A stretch of 12,646 nt of DNA from CAZBGL01 sp964491375. Its GTDB lineage: Bacteria; Desulfobacterota; Deferrisomatia; Deferrisomatales; Deferrisomataceae. This document shows positions 6,242 to 12,646 of this stretch, piece by piece (position 1 is the first letter of the stretch; every line of letters starts with the position of its first letter). The stretch covers positions 1 to 12,646 of the forward strand of contig CAZBGL010000165.1 in assembly GCA_964491375.1 (NCBI GenBank). Direction: 5' to 3'. Below the pieces are notes generated by a model. That model searched no databases, was not told the origin of the DNA, and worked only from the letters and a program-made list of their open reading frames with translations. The translations under genes were made by a program, and so were the position numbers.

Positions 6242-7414
6242 ATGTCACCGCCGGAGCATCGTGCGCCCTGTCCCCATGCCGCGTGTCCGGGATGCCCCCT
6301 CAGGGGGAAACCGTACGCCGAGGAACTGGCGGCAAAGCGGGCAGCCGTGGTGGACGCACTGGGAGCCCATCTGGACGGCACGCTCCCGCCGGTCGCCCGG
6401 CCCGTGCCCTCCCCCCTCCTGGACGGCTACCGGTGCGGGGCCAAGCTTGTGTTCGGCCGGAAGGGCCCCAGGGTGGTATTGGGCCTGTTCCGCCGGGGGA
6501 CCCACCGGGTGGTGGACACGCCCGCCTGCGCCGTGCATCATCCCCTGGTCAACCGATGTGCCGGGATCCTGAGGAGGCTCCTGTCCCGGGCACCCGCGCT
6601 CGTTTCGCCGGGTCCGGGAGGCGGAGGGTGGCTGCGCTACGCGGCCGTCCAGGTGAGCACCTGGAAAGACTCCGCCCTGGTGGCGCTCGTGACGCGCACC
6701 CCGGAGGGCCGGGGAATGCTCGCGAGCCTGGCGGCCCGGCTGGTGGAGGCGGAGCCCCGGATCGGGGGTGTGGTGTGGAACGTGAACCCCTCCTCCGGCA
6801 ACGAGATCTTCGGGGAGACATGGAGCGTGCTCCGGGGTGAGCCCCACCTGTGGGAACGGTTCGGGCCGGTGGCGGTCCGCGCCTCGGCCGGGGCGTTCCT
6901 CCAGGCGAACCGGAAGCAGGCCTGCGAGGCCTACCGGATGGCCGTGGAATACCTGGATCCGGCTCCGGGCGAAAGCGCGTTGGACGTGTACTGCGGGGTA
7001 GGGGCCCTGAGCCTCCACCTGGCCCTGCGGGCCGGGTCGGTGGTGGGCGTGGAGGAGAACCCCCGGGCCGTGGCCGACGCACGGGCCGGGGCCGAGGCCG
7101 CCAGCGCCGGGGAGGCGCGGTTCCTCGCCGGCCGGGCCGAGGAGGCCGTGCCCCGCCTGGCGGACGACGGGTTCCGGCCCGCGGTGGTCGGCCTCAACCC
7201 CGCCCGCCAAGGCGCCCACATCCGGGTGCTGGAGGCGATCCGGACGATGGCACCCCGGGCGATCGCCTATCTTTCGTGCAACCCGGAAACCCTGGCCCGG
7301 GACCTGGCCCACCTGTGCCGGAGCGGGCGGTTCGCCGTGGAGCGCGTGGTGCCCCTGGACTTCTTTCCCGGCACCGAGCACGTAGAGGCCCTGGCCCTGA
7401 TCCGGAGAAGGTGA
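6242..7414 (+). CDS. TrmA/RlmC/RlmD-type RNA (uracil-5-)-methyltransferase
   Basis: The product is 390 aa. It probably methylates C5 of a uridine in 23S rRNA using S-adenosylmethionine. Fe-S cluster cysteines are C10-x4-C15-x2-C18 and C96. There is no N-terminal TRAM domain, as in RlmC. The C-terminal domain has F-L-Q-A-N at 219-223, the SAM motif L-D-V-Y-C-G-V-G at 247-254, the catalytic S-C-N-P with nucleophile C346, and F-P-G-T-E-H-V-E with the likely general base E382. The family motif D-P-(P/A)-R reads N-P-A-R at 319-322, an unusual change. ATG 6242 has AGGAAG 7 nt upstream. An open extension to 6164 lacks homology. Target position (U1939, U747 or tRNA U54) cannot be decided from sequence alone. 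The TatD-like gene follows after 12 nt. Confidence 0.9.
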   Translation: MSPPEHRAPCPHAACPGCPLRGKPYAEELAAKRAAVVDALGAHLDGTLPPVARPVPSPLLDGYRCGAKLVFGRKGPRVVLGLFRRGTHRVVDTPACAVHHPLVNRCAGILRRLLSRAPALVSPGPGGGGWLRYAAVQVSTWKDSALVALVTRTPEGRGMLASLAARLVEAEPRIGGVVWNVNPSSGNEIFGETWSVLRGEPHLWERFGPVAVRASAGAFLQANRKQACEAYRMAVEYLDPAPGESALDVYCGVGALSLHLALRAGSVVGVEENPRAVADARAGAEAASAGEARFLAGRAEEAVPRLADDGFRPAVVGLNPARQGAHIRVLEAIRTMAPRAIAYLSCNPETLARDLAHLCRSGRFAVERVVPLDFFPGTEHVEALALIRRR

Positions 7415-7426
7415 GGAGCGGGAACC

Positions 7427-8212
7427 ATGAAGGTCCGCCTGGTGGACGGCCACTGCCATCTGGACCACGTCGTCCAGACCCATCCGGAACGCATCCGGTG
7501 GATGATCGAGCACGGATGCGCGGCCGTGGGCTGGTCGTTCGCCCACCGGATCGAAACGGAAGCCGATCTTCGCCGATACTGGGCCTCCCAAGTGGAGGCG
7601 GTGGGGGCGGCACGCCGGCAGGGGCTCGTGTGCGTCTTCCTCGCGGGGGTGCACCCCCGGAACATTCCCGGGGACCTGCGGCCGGAGCGGGTGGCCGGCC
7701 TACTGCGGCCGCTGCTGGACCATCCCCTGTGCCGGGGCATCGGCGAGATCGGCCTGGAAACCGCATCGGAGCGGGAAAAGGAGGTCCTCGAGGCCCAGCT
7801 CGAACTGGCACCGGAACTCGCCCAACGCGGCCACGTGCTGGGGGTCCACACCCCCCGGTCCGACAAACCGCGGGTGACCCGCGAGGTGCTCGAGGTGCTC
7901 GGCCGCTACCCGGCGGCCCGGCCCCTCGCGCTGGTGGACCACTGCACCCCCGAGACCGCACCCTGGGTCCTCGACGCGGGCTACCGCGCGGGCATGTCGC
8001 TGAGCCCCGCAAAAAGCTCGGCGGCGGACGTGAGGGCCGTGCTGGCCGAACGGCCCGGGGCCGCGAGCCGGATCGTCCTCAACACCGACTCCGGGACGCG
8101 CTTCTTCGAGGACCTGGCGCGGTTCGCCGAGGCCCCCGCGATGGACCGGGAGACCGCCGAGCGGGTGACCCGGAGGAACGCCCTGGCGTTTTTCCGGCTG
8201 GAGGGCGCCTGA
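7427..8212 (+). CDS. TatD-like metal-dependent hydrolase
   Basis: The product is 261 aa, typical for the TatD group of TIM-barrel amidohydrolases. Candidate metal ligands appear in family order: H9-x-H11 in D-G-H-C-H-L-D, H76 in G-V-H-P-R, E107 in G-E-I-G-L-E, H141 in V-H-T-P-R, H172 in V-D-H-C and D221 in N-T-D-S-G. The last motifs differ from classical TatD (ETDAP), and V-H-T-P-R-x2-K followed by D-H-C resembles the separate TatD-related COG1099-type branch (from memory, moderate). TatD proteins act as DNases, but substrates of this branch are not established. ATG 7427 lies 12 nt after the methyltransferase stop with GGAG upstream, so the two are probably co-transcribed. Confidence 0.85.
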   Translation: MKVRLVDGHCHLDHVVQTHPERIRWMIEHGCAAVGWSFAHRIETEADLRRYWASQVEAVGAARRQGLVCVFLAGVHPRNIPGDLRPERVAGLLRPLLDHPLCRGIGEIGLETASEREKEVLEAQLELAPELAQRGHVLGVHTPRSDKPRVTREVLEVLGRYPAARPLALVDHCTPETAPWVLDAGYRAGMSLSPAKSSAADVRAVLAERPGAASRIVLNTDSGTRFFEDLARFAEAPAMDRETAERVTRRNALAFFRLEGA

Positions 8213-8250
8213 CCCCACCGGGGCCGGACGACGCCCGGGGGCGGGGGGCA

Positions 8251-8282
8251 CCGGCAGGGACCGATGGCCGTCCCGTTGCCGG
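8251..8282 (+). terminator. Strong hairpin downstream of the TatD-like gene
   Basis: CCGGCAGGGAC pairs with GTCCC-(GT)-TGCCGG around the loop CGATGGCC: 11 base pairs with one 2-nt bulge. It begins about 39 nt after the TatD-like stop. No T tract follows, so it may be a non-canonical terminator, an RNA-stabilising hairpin or a leader structure of the small gene at 8360. Confidence 0.45.
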
Positions 8283-8325
8283 CTCAACCCGGCCCGCGGT
8301 CGGACCGATGGGAAACGTGAGCACC

Positions 8326-8355
8326 CGCTCAGGGAGGCCCCATCGCTCAGGGAGG
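8326..8355 (+). repeat. Duplicated 12 bp element carrying a ribosome binding site
   Basis: CGCTCAGGGAGG occurs exactly at 8326-8337 and again at 8344-8355, a period of 18 nt. The second copy supplies the GGGAGG of the small membrane protein gene at 8360. The first copy is followed by no in-phase ATG. Confidence 0.7.
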
Positions 8356-8359
8356 AACC

Positions 8360-8539
8360 ATGAAACGCAGAAACCGCCGGCTCCTGCGCCGCATCGCGAA
8401 ACGATTCCGCGGGGCAGTGGGCTACCTGGTGCTGCTCGCGGCAAGCCTCGTCCTGTTCCTGGCCCTGCTCCACTCTTGCTCGGTTCCGCCCGACGCCCAG
8501 GACGAGGAACCCATGCGGGTCGAACTCAGGAACGAGTAG
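8360..8539 (+). CDS. Small single-pass membrane protein (59 aa)
   Basis: This short gene has an ATG preceded by GGGAGGAACC (excellent ribosome binding site, spacing 4-5 nt) and ends at TAG 8537. The N terminus is strongly basic (eight Arg and two Lys in the first 17 residues). A hydrophobic segment follows at about residues 19-37 (rich in Leu/Val/Ala), then H-S-C-S-V-P-P and a short acidic tail (D-A-Q-D-E-E). The positive-inside rule places the N terminus in the cytoplasm and about 20 residues outside. Cys40 follows L-H-S, a poor lipobox, so lipidation is doubtful. No family is recognised. It ends 37 nt before the convergent dinB stop. The charge pattern plus ribosome binding site make it credible. 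Confidence 0.65.
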   Translation: MKRRNRRLLRRIAKRFRGAVGYLVLLAASLVLFLALLHSCSVPPDAQDEEPMRVELRNE

Positions 8540-8576
8540 ACGGAGGGGTTCGTGAGCGCGAAGACGTGCCGGCTCG

Positions 8577-9770
8577 TTAGCCGCCGGCCGGCTCCCGGAG
8601 GCACGCCGCCCGGACCAGGGCCCGACGACCGAACCGTTTCCGGACGGCATCCCCTGCCCGGGCGGCCCGGAGCCTCTTCTCCCGGTCTTCGGAGCCGAAC
8701 AGGTTCGCCTGAACGCCGGCCAGGCGGGGAACCAGCCGGATCGCCTGGACCCCCACCAGCCTCACCCGTCGGCCCGGACGGCGCGGGACACGCCCCAAGA
8801 GCCGGGTGACGGCCCCGAACAGATCCTCGGCCAGGTCCGTGGGCTCCTCGAGCGGAGCCGAGCGGGTCCAGGTGGTGAACGTCTCGTCCCGGAACTTGAG
8901 CACCACTCCCCGGGCCAGGAACCCGTGGTTCCGGAGCCTCTCGGCCACCCGGTCGCACAGGCTCAGGAGCGCCGCGCGCACCCTCCCGGGATCGGCCACG
9001 TCCCCAGCGAACGTAACCTCGGCACCCAGGCTCTTGGGCTCCCTCCGGGGTTGCACGGGCCGGTCGTCCCGGCCCCGGGCCAGGTCCCACAGGTGCGCGC
9101 CGGCCTCGCCGAACCGGGCCTCCAGATCCCCGCGCCGCCACCGTGCGAGATCGCCGATGGTGCGCACGCCCACGGACCGGAGGGCCTCGGCTGTCCGCGG
9201 CCCCACCCCCCAGAGCCGCTCCACCGGGAGCAGTGCCAGGAACCGCTCCTCCTCCCCCGGCCGCACCACCACGAGCCCGCCGGGCTTCTCCAGGTCGGAG
9301 GCGATCTTGGCCAGGAACTTGTTGGGCGCCACGCCGACCGAGGCGCCGAGCCCGGTCTCGCGGCGCACCGCCTGCTGGATCCGGCGGGCCACGGCCTCGC
9401 CCGGACCGAACAGCCGCTCGCACCCGGTGAGATCCAGGAACGCCTCGTCGATGCTCAGGGGCTCCACCCGGTCGGTGTACCGTTGGAGGATCCGGAACAC
9501 CCGCCGGGACATCTCGGCGTAGCGCTCCGGCCGGGGGCGCAGGTACACGGCGTGGGGACACCGCCTCCACGCCTCGGAGATGGGCATGGCCGAGCGGATG
9601 CCGTACCGGCGGGCCTCGTACGACGCGGCCGCGACCACTCCCCGGCCGCGACCGCCCTTCGGATCGGCGCCCACCACCACGGGCCGGCCTCGCAGGTCCG
9701 GCCGGTCGAGTTGCTCCACCGAGGCGTAGAACGCGTCCAGGTCCACGTGCAGGATGGTGCGGGAGCTCAC
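8577..9770 (-). CDS. dinB: DNA polymerase IV (Y family)
   Basis: The product is 397 aa, an error-prone translesion polymerase that extends past damaged bases. Catalytic carboxylates are seen in V-D-L-D-A-F-Y-A-S-V-E (D10) and S-I-D-E-A-F-L-D (D108, E109). Y-E-A-R-R-Y-G-I-R-S-A-M-P (51-63) is the nucleotide-binding finger. A helix-hairpin-helix L-W-G-V-G-P-R-T-A follows, then the little-finger domain. A clamp-binding Q-A-N-L-F starts near residue 354 but is followed by about 40 basic residues instead of ending the protein. The GTG start at 9770 overlaps the mutT stop by GTGA and has GGGAGGAG just upstream; the longer open frame upstream is the mutT region read out of phase. It is third in the operon and stops at TAA 8577. 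Confidence 0.95.
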   Translation of the reverse strand: MSSRTILHVDLDAFYASVEQLDRPDLRGRPVVVGADPKGGRGRGVVAAASYEARRYGIRSAMPISEAWRRCPHAVYLRPRPERYAEMSRRVFRILQRYTDRVEPLSIDEAFLDLTGCERLFGPGEAVARRIQQAVRRETGLGASVGVAPNKFLAKIASDLEKPGGLVVVRPGEEERFLALLPVERLWGVGPRTAEALRSVGVRTIGDLARWRRGDLEARFGEAGAHLWDLARGRDDRPVQPRREPKSLGAEVTFAGDVADPGRVRAALLSLCDRVAERLRNHGFLARGVVLKFRDETFTTWTRSAPLEEPTDLAEDLFGAVTRLLGRVPRRPGRRVRLVGVQAIRLVPRLAGVQANLFGSEDREKRLRAARAGDAVRKRFGRRALVRAACLREPAGG

Positions 9771-10198
9771 GTCTCCTCCCGGGCCCACGCCATGACCCGC
9801 CGGGCCACGGGCACGTCGGCCTGGGGCATGGGGTAGCGCAACAGCTCCTGCGGAAACACCCACGCCAGGGCCTGGCCGTGGAGCGGCCGGGGCGTGCCCT
9901 GTACCACCCGGCAGGCGTAGGCGGTCATCCGGACGGCCACGTGAGGGTAGCGGTGGTCCACCCGGCACAGGGGCTCGCCCACGGCCACCTCGGCCCCCAG
10001 TTCCTCGCGGATCTCGCGGGCCAGGGCGGCCTCGGGCGTCTCCCCGGGCTCCACCTTGCCGCCGGGGAACTCCCAGAGGCCCGCGTGGTGCCCCCGGGGT
10101 CGGCGGGCCAGGAGCACCCGGCCGGCGGCGTCCCGGATGACAGCGGCCACCACGGGCACCCACGGGCCCGGCGCACCCGCGGCAGGGGCCCTCCCCAT
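9767..10198 (-). CDS. mutT: MutT-like NUDIX hydrolase (8-oxo-dGTP diphosphatase)
   Basis: The product is 143 aa. The full Nudix box G-x5-E-x7-R-E-x-R-E-E-L-G runs from G47 to A69, preceded by L-W-E-F-P-G-G-K-V-E, the sequence characteristic of MutT proteins. MutT hydrolyses 8-oxo-dGTP to the monophosphate and so prevents A:T to C:G transversions. ATG 10198 has GGGAGGCGG upstream and lies 16 nt after the acetoacetyl-CoA synthetase stop. Its TGA overlaps the dinB GTG. The frame begins with about 12 extra Ala/Gly/Pro residues before the V-P-V-V-A-A-V-I-R strand, which is acceptable for the family. Pairing with dinB suggests joint handling of oxidative DNA damage (inference). Other NUDIX substrates cannot be excluded. 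Confidence 0.9.
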   Translation of the reverse strand: MGRAPAAGAPGPWVPVVAAVIRDAAGRVLLARRPRGHHAGLWEFPGGKVEPGETPEAALAREIREELGAEVAVGEPLCRVDHRYPHVAVRMTAYACRVVQGTPRPLHGQALAWVFPQELLRYPMPQADVPVARRVMAWAREET

Positions 10199-10214
10199 CC
10201 GCCGCCTCCCGGGC

Positions 10215-12164
10215 TCAGGTGGCCAGCTCCGGGAGGTCCTTGAAGTACTCCAGGGCCTCGGGGTTGGCCAGGGCGTCGCGGTTCTTCACCTCTTCGCCGT
10301 GGATGATCTTGGTGACCGCGATCTCCACCTTCTTGCCGTTCAGGGTCCTCGGGATGTCCGGCACCTGGATCACCTTGGCGGGCACGTGGCGGGGCGTGGC
10401 GTTGGCCCGGATGTGGTTCTTGATCTTCTGGACCAGGGACTCGTCCAGGGTGAGTCCCGGCTTGAGCACCACGAACAGGATCACCCGCACGTCGTTGTCC
10501 CAGTTCTGGCCCACCACCAAGGAGTCCACCACCTCGTCCAGCGCCTCCACCTGCCGGTAGATCTCGGCCGTGCCGATGCGCACCCCGCCCGGGTTCAGGG
10601 TGGCGTCGGAGCGGCCGTACACGATGACCCCGCCCCGGGGGGTGATCTCAATGTAGTCGCCGTGCCGCCACACGCCCGGGAAGAACCGGAAGTACGCGTC
10701 CAGGTACTTCTCGTTGCCCGGGTCCTTCCAGAAGTAGATGGGCATGGAGGGGAAAGGCGCGGTGCACACGAGCTCGGCCTTCTGACCGACCACCGGTTTC
10801 CCATCCTCGGTCCACGCCTCCACTTTCATGCCCAGGCCCCGCTTCTGGATCTCGCCCGCGTACACCGGGTCGATGGGCGAGCCCAGCATGAAGCACGAGA
10901 CGATGTCCGTGCCCCCCGAGATGGAGGCGAGCTGCAGGTCCTGCTTGACCTCCCGGTACACCCACTCGAAGCTCTCGGGCGCCAGGGGCGAGCCCGTGCT
11001 GAGCACCGCCTTCACCCGGGGAAGGTCGAAGTCCCGGCCCGGGTGCACGTCGGACTTCTCGCACAGGTTGATGAACTTCGCGCTGGTGCCGAACACCGTG
11101 ATGCCCTGGTCCTGGGCCATGCGCCACAGCACGTTCATGTCCGGGTACGCCGGGCTCCCGTCGTAGAGCACCACGGTGGACCCCACGAACAGGGAACTCA
11201 CCAGCCAGTTCCACATCATCCACCCGCAGGTGGTGAAGTAGAAGATCACGTCGTCCCGCTTGAGGTCGGTGTGGAGGATGAGCTCCTTGGCGTGCTGGAT
11301 CAGGGTCCCCCCTGCGCCGTGCACGATGCACTTGGGCACCCCGGTGGTTCCCGACGAGTACAGGATGTACAAGGGGTGGTCGAACGGGAGCTGGGCGAAC
11401 GCCACGTCGGCGGCGTCGTTGTCCAGGGCGTCGGACCACAGCACCGCGTTCTTGAGTCCCGACAGGTCCGGGGCCTCGCTCAGGAACGGCACCACCACGA
11501 CTCTTTCGATGGAGGGGATCTCCCGCTCCACCTGGGCGACCCGTTCCAGGGACCCAAACGTCTTGCCGTTGTAATAGTATCCGTCGCACGTGACGAGCAC
11601 CTTGGGCTCGATCTGGCCGAACCGGTCCATCACCCCCCGGAACCCGAAGTCCGGGCTGCACGAGGACCAGATGGCCCCCATGCTGGCGGCCGCCAGCATG
11701 GACACCACGGTCTCGATCCGGTTGGGCATGAACCCGGCCACCCGGTCCCCCTCCTTCACCCCGCACGATTTCAGGAAGGCGGCCATCCGGGCCACGAGCC
11801 GGTAGAGCTCGGCATACGTCACCCGGCCCGCCTCCTGGCCGCCCTCGCGCACGAACACGAGGGCCGTCCGGTCGTCCCGGTACCGCAGCAGGTTCTCGGC
11901 GAAATTGAGCCGGGCGCCCCGGAACCATTTGGCCCCGGGCATCACCGGGTTCTCCAGCACGGCCTCATAGGGGGCGGAATGCCGGATGTCCGCGAACTGC
12001 CACACCGCCTCCCAGAACGCCGGGATCTCGCGGATCGACCACTCGTACAGGGCGTCGTAGTCGCGGATGTCCAACCCGTGACGCTCGTTCACGAACCGGA
12101 TGAACCGGGTCATGTTGGCCTGTGCCACGCGCTCGGGCGAGGGTGTCCAGAGAAGCTTGGCCAT
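10215..12164 (-). CDS. Acetoacetate-CoA ligase (acetoacetyl-CoA synthetase)
   Basis: The product is 649 aa, matching the family length of about 650. It activates acetoacetate with ATP and CoA to acetoacetyl-CoA, linking ketone bodies or polyhydroxybutyrate turnover to central metabolism. Adenylate-forming motifs are Y-S-S-G-T-T-G-V-P-K at 269-278, G-G-T-D at 417-420, H-G-D-Y at 501-504, G-R-S-D-A-T-L-N-P-G-G at 517-527, and R-T-L-N-G-K-K-V-E with the probable catalytic Lys611. The N-terminal W-F-x-G-A-x-L-N-F-A-E-N-L-L is typical of the acetoacetate branch as opposed to acetyl-CoA synthetase. ATG 12164 has AAGGAGG with 8 nt spacing. It heads the operon with mutT and dinB. No clear promoter is seen close upstream, so transcription may start farther away. 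Confidence 0.93.
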   Translation of the reverse strand: MAKLLWTPSPERVAQANMTRFIRFVNERHGLDIRDYDALYEWSIREIPAFWEAVWQFADIRHSAPYEAVLENPVMPGAKWFRGARLNFAENLLRYRDDRTALVFVREGGQEAGRVTYAELYRLVARMAAFLKSCGVKEGDRVAGFMPNRIETVVSMLAAASMGAIWSSCSPDFGFRGVMDRFGQIEPKVLVTCDGYYYNGKTFGSLERVAQVEREIPSIERVVVVPFLSEAPDLSGLKNAVLWSDALDNDAADVAFAQLPFDHPLYILYSSGTTGVPKCIVHGAGGTLIQHAKELILHTDLKRDDVIFYFTTCGWMMWNWLVSSLFVGSTVVLYDGSPAYPDMNVLWRMAQDQGITVFGTSAKFINLCEKSDVHPGRDFDLPRVKAVLSTGSPLAPESFEWVYREVKQDLQLASISGGTDIVSCFMLGSPIDPVYAGEIQKRGLGMKVEAWTEDGKPVVGQKAELVCTAPFPSMPIYFWKDPGNEKYLDAYFRFFPGVWRHGDYIEITPRGGVIVYGRSDATLNPGGVRIGTAEIYRQVEALDEVVDSLVVGQNWDNDVRVILFVVLKPGLTLDESLVQKIKNHIRANATPRHVPAKVIQVPDIPRTLNGKKVEIAVTKIIHGEEVKNRDALANPEALEYFKDLPELAT

Positions 12165-12364
12165 GGGTTTTTCCTCCTTCCCGTAACTCGACTAGGGTGC
12201 CAGGAACAGGGCGGGAACGCCTTCTCGCCGTCCAGCGCCCGGGCATTCTCGCTCACCTTGGGCTCAACCGGGCCGGGCCCGGGTCGCCACCACGGGGCCA
12301 CGGGCACAAGCCCGCTCCCGCCTCCGGCTCATCCATCGCGGTCTGTCCGCACCGCCCGGGGGCT

Positions 12365-12498
12365 CGGATCCGCGCAGGGGCCGGAAGGCCAAACGCCACC
12401 GCCTCCCGAGCCTATCCAACGCGCACGCGAGCGGCACGAAAGCCTCCGAGCACCCCCACCGGGGCCGGGGCCCCGAAGCGGGAACGGGCCCCGGGCGG
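12365..12498. repeat. 134 bp dispersed repeat, copy B
   Basis: This is the direct-orientation partner of 251-384, with 125 of 134 positions identical and no gaps. The GGCC-GGAA-GGCC hairpin is conserved at 12379-12390. Near its 3' end CCGGGGCC can pair with GGCCCCGG across the conserved GAAGCGGGAA segment, giving a stronger stem than in copy A, where one pair is lost. It lies about 200 nt upstream of the acetoacetyl-CoA synthetase start, whereas copy A lies about 105 nt downstream of the HEAT gene stop, so it is not tied to one gene position. Confidence 0.85.
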
Positions 12499-12613
12499 CA
12501 TCACCACGCTCCGGGAGGGCCCTCTGCCATCCAGCCCGGAGTTCGGGACCCCAGGCGGAACCGGACTCCGAGGGCAGGGGAACCAGGGGCCCCTTCCCGC
12601 AAACAAAGGTTTG

Positions 12614-12642
12614 ACCATAGCGAAACCGGGCGTCGCCTTCAA
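12614..12642 (-). promoter_or_regulatory. Candidate leftward promoter towards repeat copy B
   Basis: On the minus strand TTGAAG (12637-12642) and TATGGT (12614-12619) are 17 bp apart, each matching 4 of 6 consensus bases, in a locally AT-richer patch. A transcript would start near 12606 and cross repeat copy B, either as a long leader of the acetoacetyl-CoA synthetase operon or as a separate RNA. Weak evidence. Confidence 0.3.
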
Positions 12643-12646
12643 GGCC

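Larger units (their letters stand above)
12165..12646. other. Non-coding region with repeat copy B
   Basis: I find no supported gene between the acetoacetyl-CoA synthetase start and the window end. It contains the ribosome binding site of that gene (12171-12177), repeat copy B at 12365-12498 and a candidate leftward promoter at 12614-12642. Short open frames here are Pro/Gly/Arg-rich and lack ribosome binding sites. Confidence 0.6.

Noticed and set aside
8552..8809. Plus-strand open frame with a GGAGGGG before GTG 8552
   Set aside because: It runs antisense through the 3' end of dinB with a Pro/Gly/Ser-rich product; the Shine-Dalgarno match is probably chance.
8577..10163. 528-codon version of DinB
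   Set aside because: The added residues are the mutT region out of frame. DinB homology starts at GTG 9770, which has a good ribosome binding site.
12185..12203. Sigma54 promoter (TGGCAC) upstream of acetoacetyl-CoA synthetase
   Set aside because: TGGCAC is present on the minus strand but the -12 GC at the required spacing is missing.
10056..12614. 852-codon open frame on the plus strand opposite acetoacetyl-CoA synthetase
   Set aside because: It mirrors the codon structure of the ligase gene, which has complete motifs. The antisense product is low-complexity and shows no homology or ribosome binding site.
1..12646. CRISPR array, insertion sequence or prophage
   Set aside because: No regularly spaced repeats, transposase, integrase or phage structural genes were seen; the two long repeats are not paired with any mobility gene in the window.

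Overview
This window comes from a very high-GC bacterial chromosome (I estimate around 70% G+C or more). All the genes are of bacterial type. A multihaem c-type cytochrome, an acetoacetate-CoA ligase and an atypical thioredoxin reductase together suggest an anaerobic or respiratory, deltaproteobacterial (Desulfobacterota)-like organism. That placement is inference from content and not a phylogenetic result. High GC leaves long open frames on the wrong strand, so genes were chosen by protein motifs, ribosome binding sites and overlaps.

Layout. 1-488 is non-coding and holds copy A of a 134 bp repeat. From 6061 down to 489 everything is on the minus strand. In transcription order it holds a three-gene cassette joined by 4-nt GTGA overlaps (a lipoprotein, a cysteine-rich putative metal-binding protein and a TrxB-like flavoprotein lacking the usual NADPH motifs), then a YfcE-like phosphoesterase, tRNA-Pro(CGG) with its own promoter and a T-rich terminator, and finally an exported multihaem cytochrome and an exported HEAT-repeat protein. 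The cytochrome is split by a one-base frameshift in a C5 tract. Two genes run on the plus strand from 6242 to 8212: a TrmA/RlmC/RlmD-type RNA uridine methyltransferase and a TatD-like hydrolase. They are followed by a strong hairpin and a previously overlooked 59-codon membrane protein gene (8360-8539). From 12164 down to 8577 a minus-strand operon encodes acetoacetyl-CoA synthetase, MutT and DNA polymerase IV. 12165-12646 is non-coding and holds copy B of the repeat, about 93% identical to copy A, with a possible promoter pointing into it.

How the genes fit together. The cytochrome and HEAT protein probably act together in the cell envelope. The lipoprotein, Cys-rich protein and reductase are translationally coupled and may form an uncharacterised redox or metal cassette. 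MutT (oxidised-nucleotide clean-up) and DinB (translesion synthesis) are coupled by overlap and form a sensible damage-tolerance pair, oddly placed behind a ketone-body activating enzyme. The least explained items are the paired non-coding repeat, the reductase cassette and the disrupted cytochrome.
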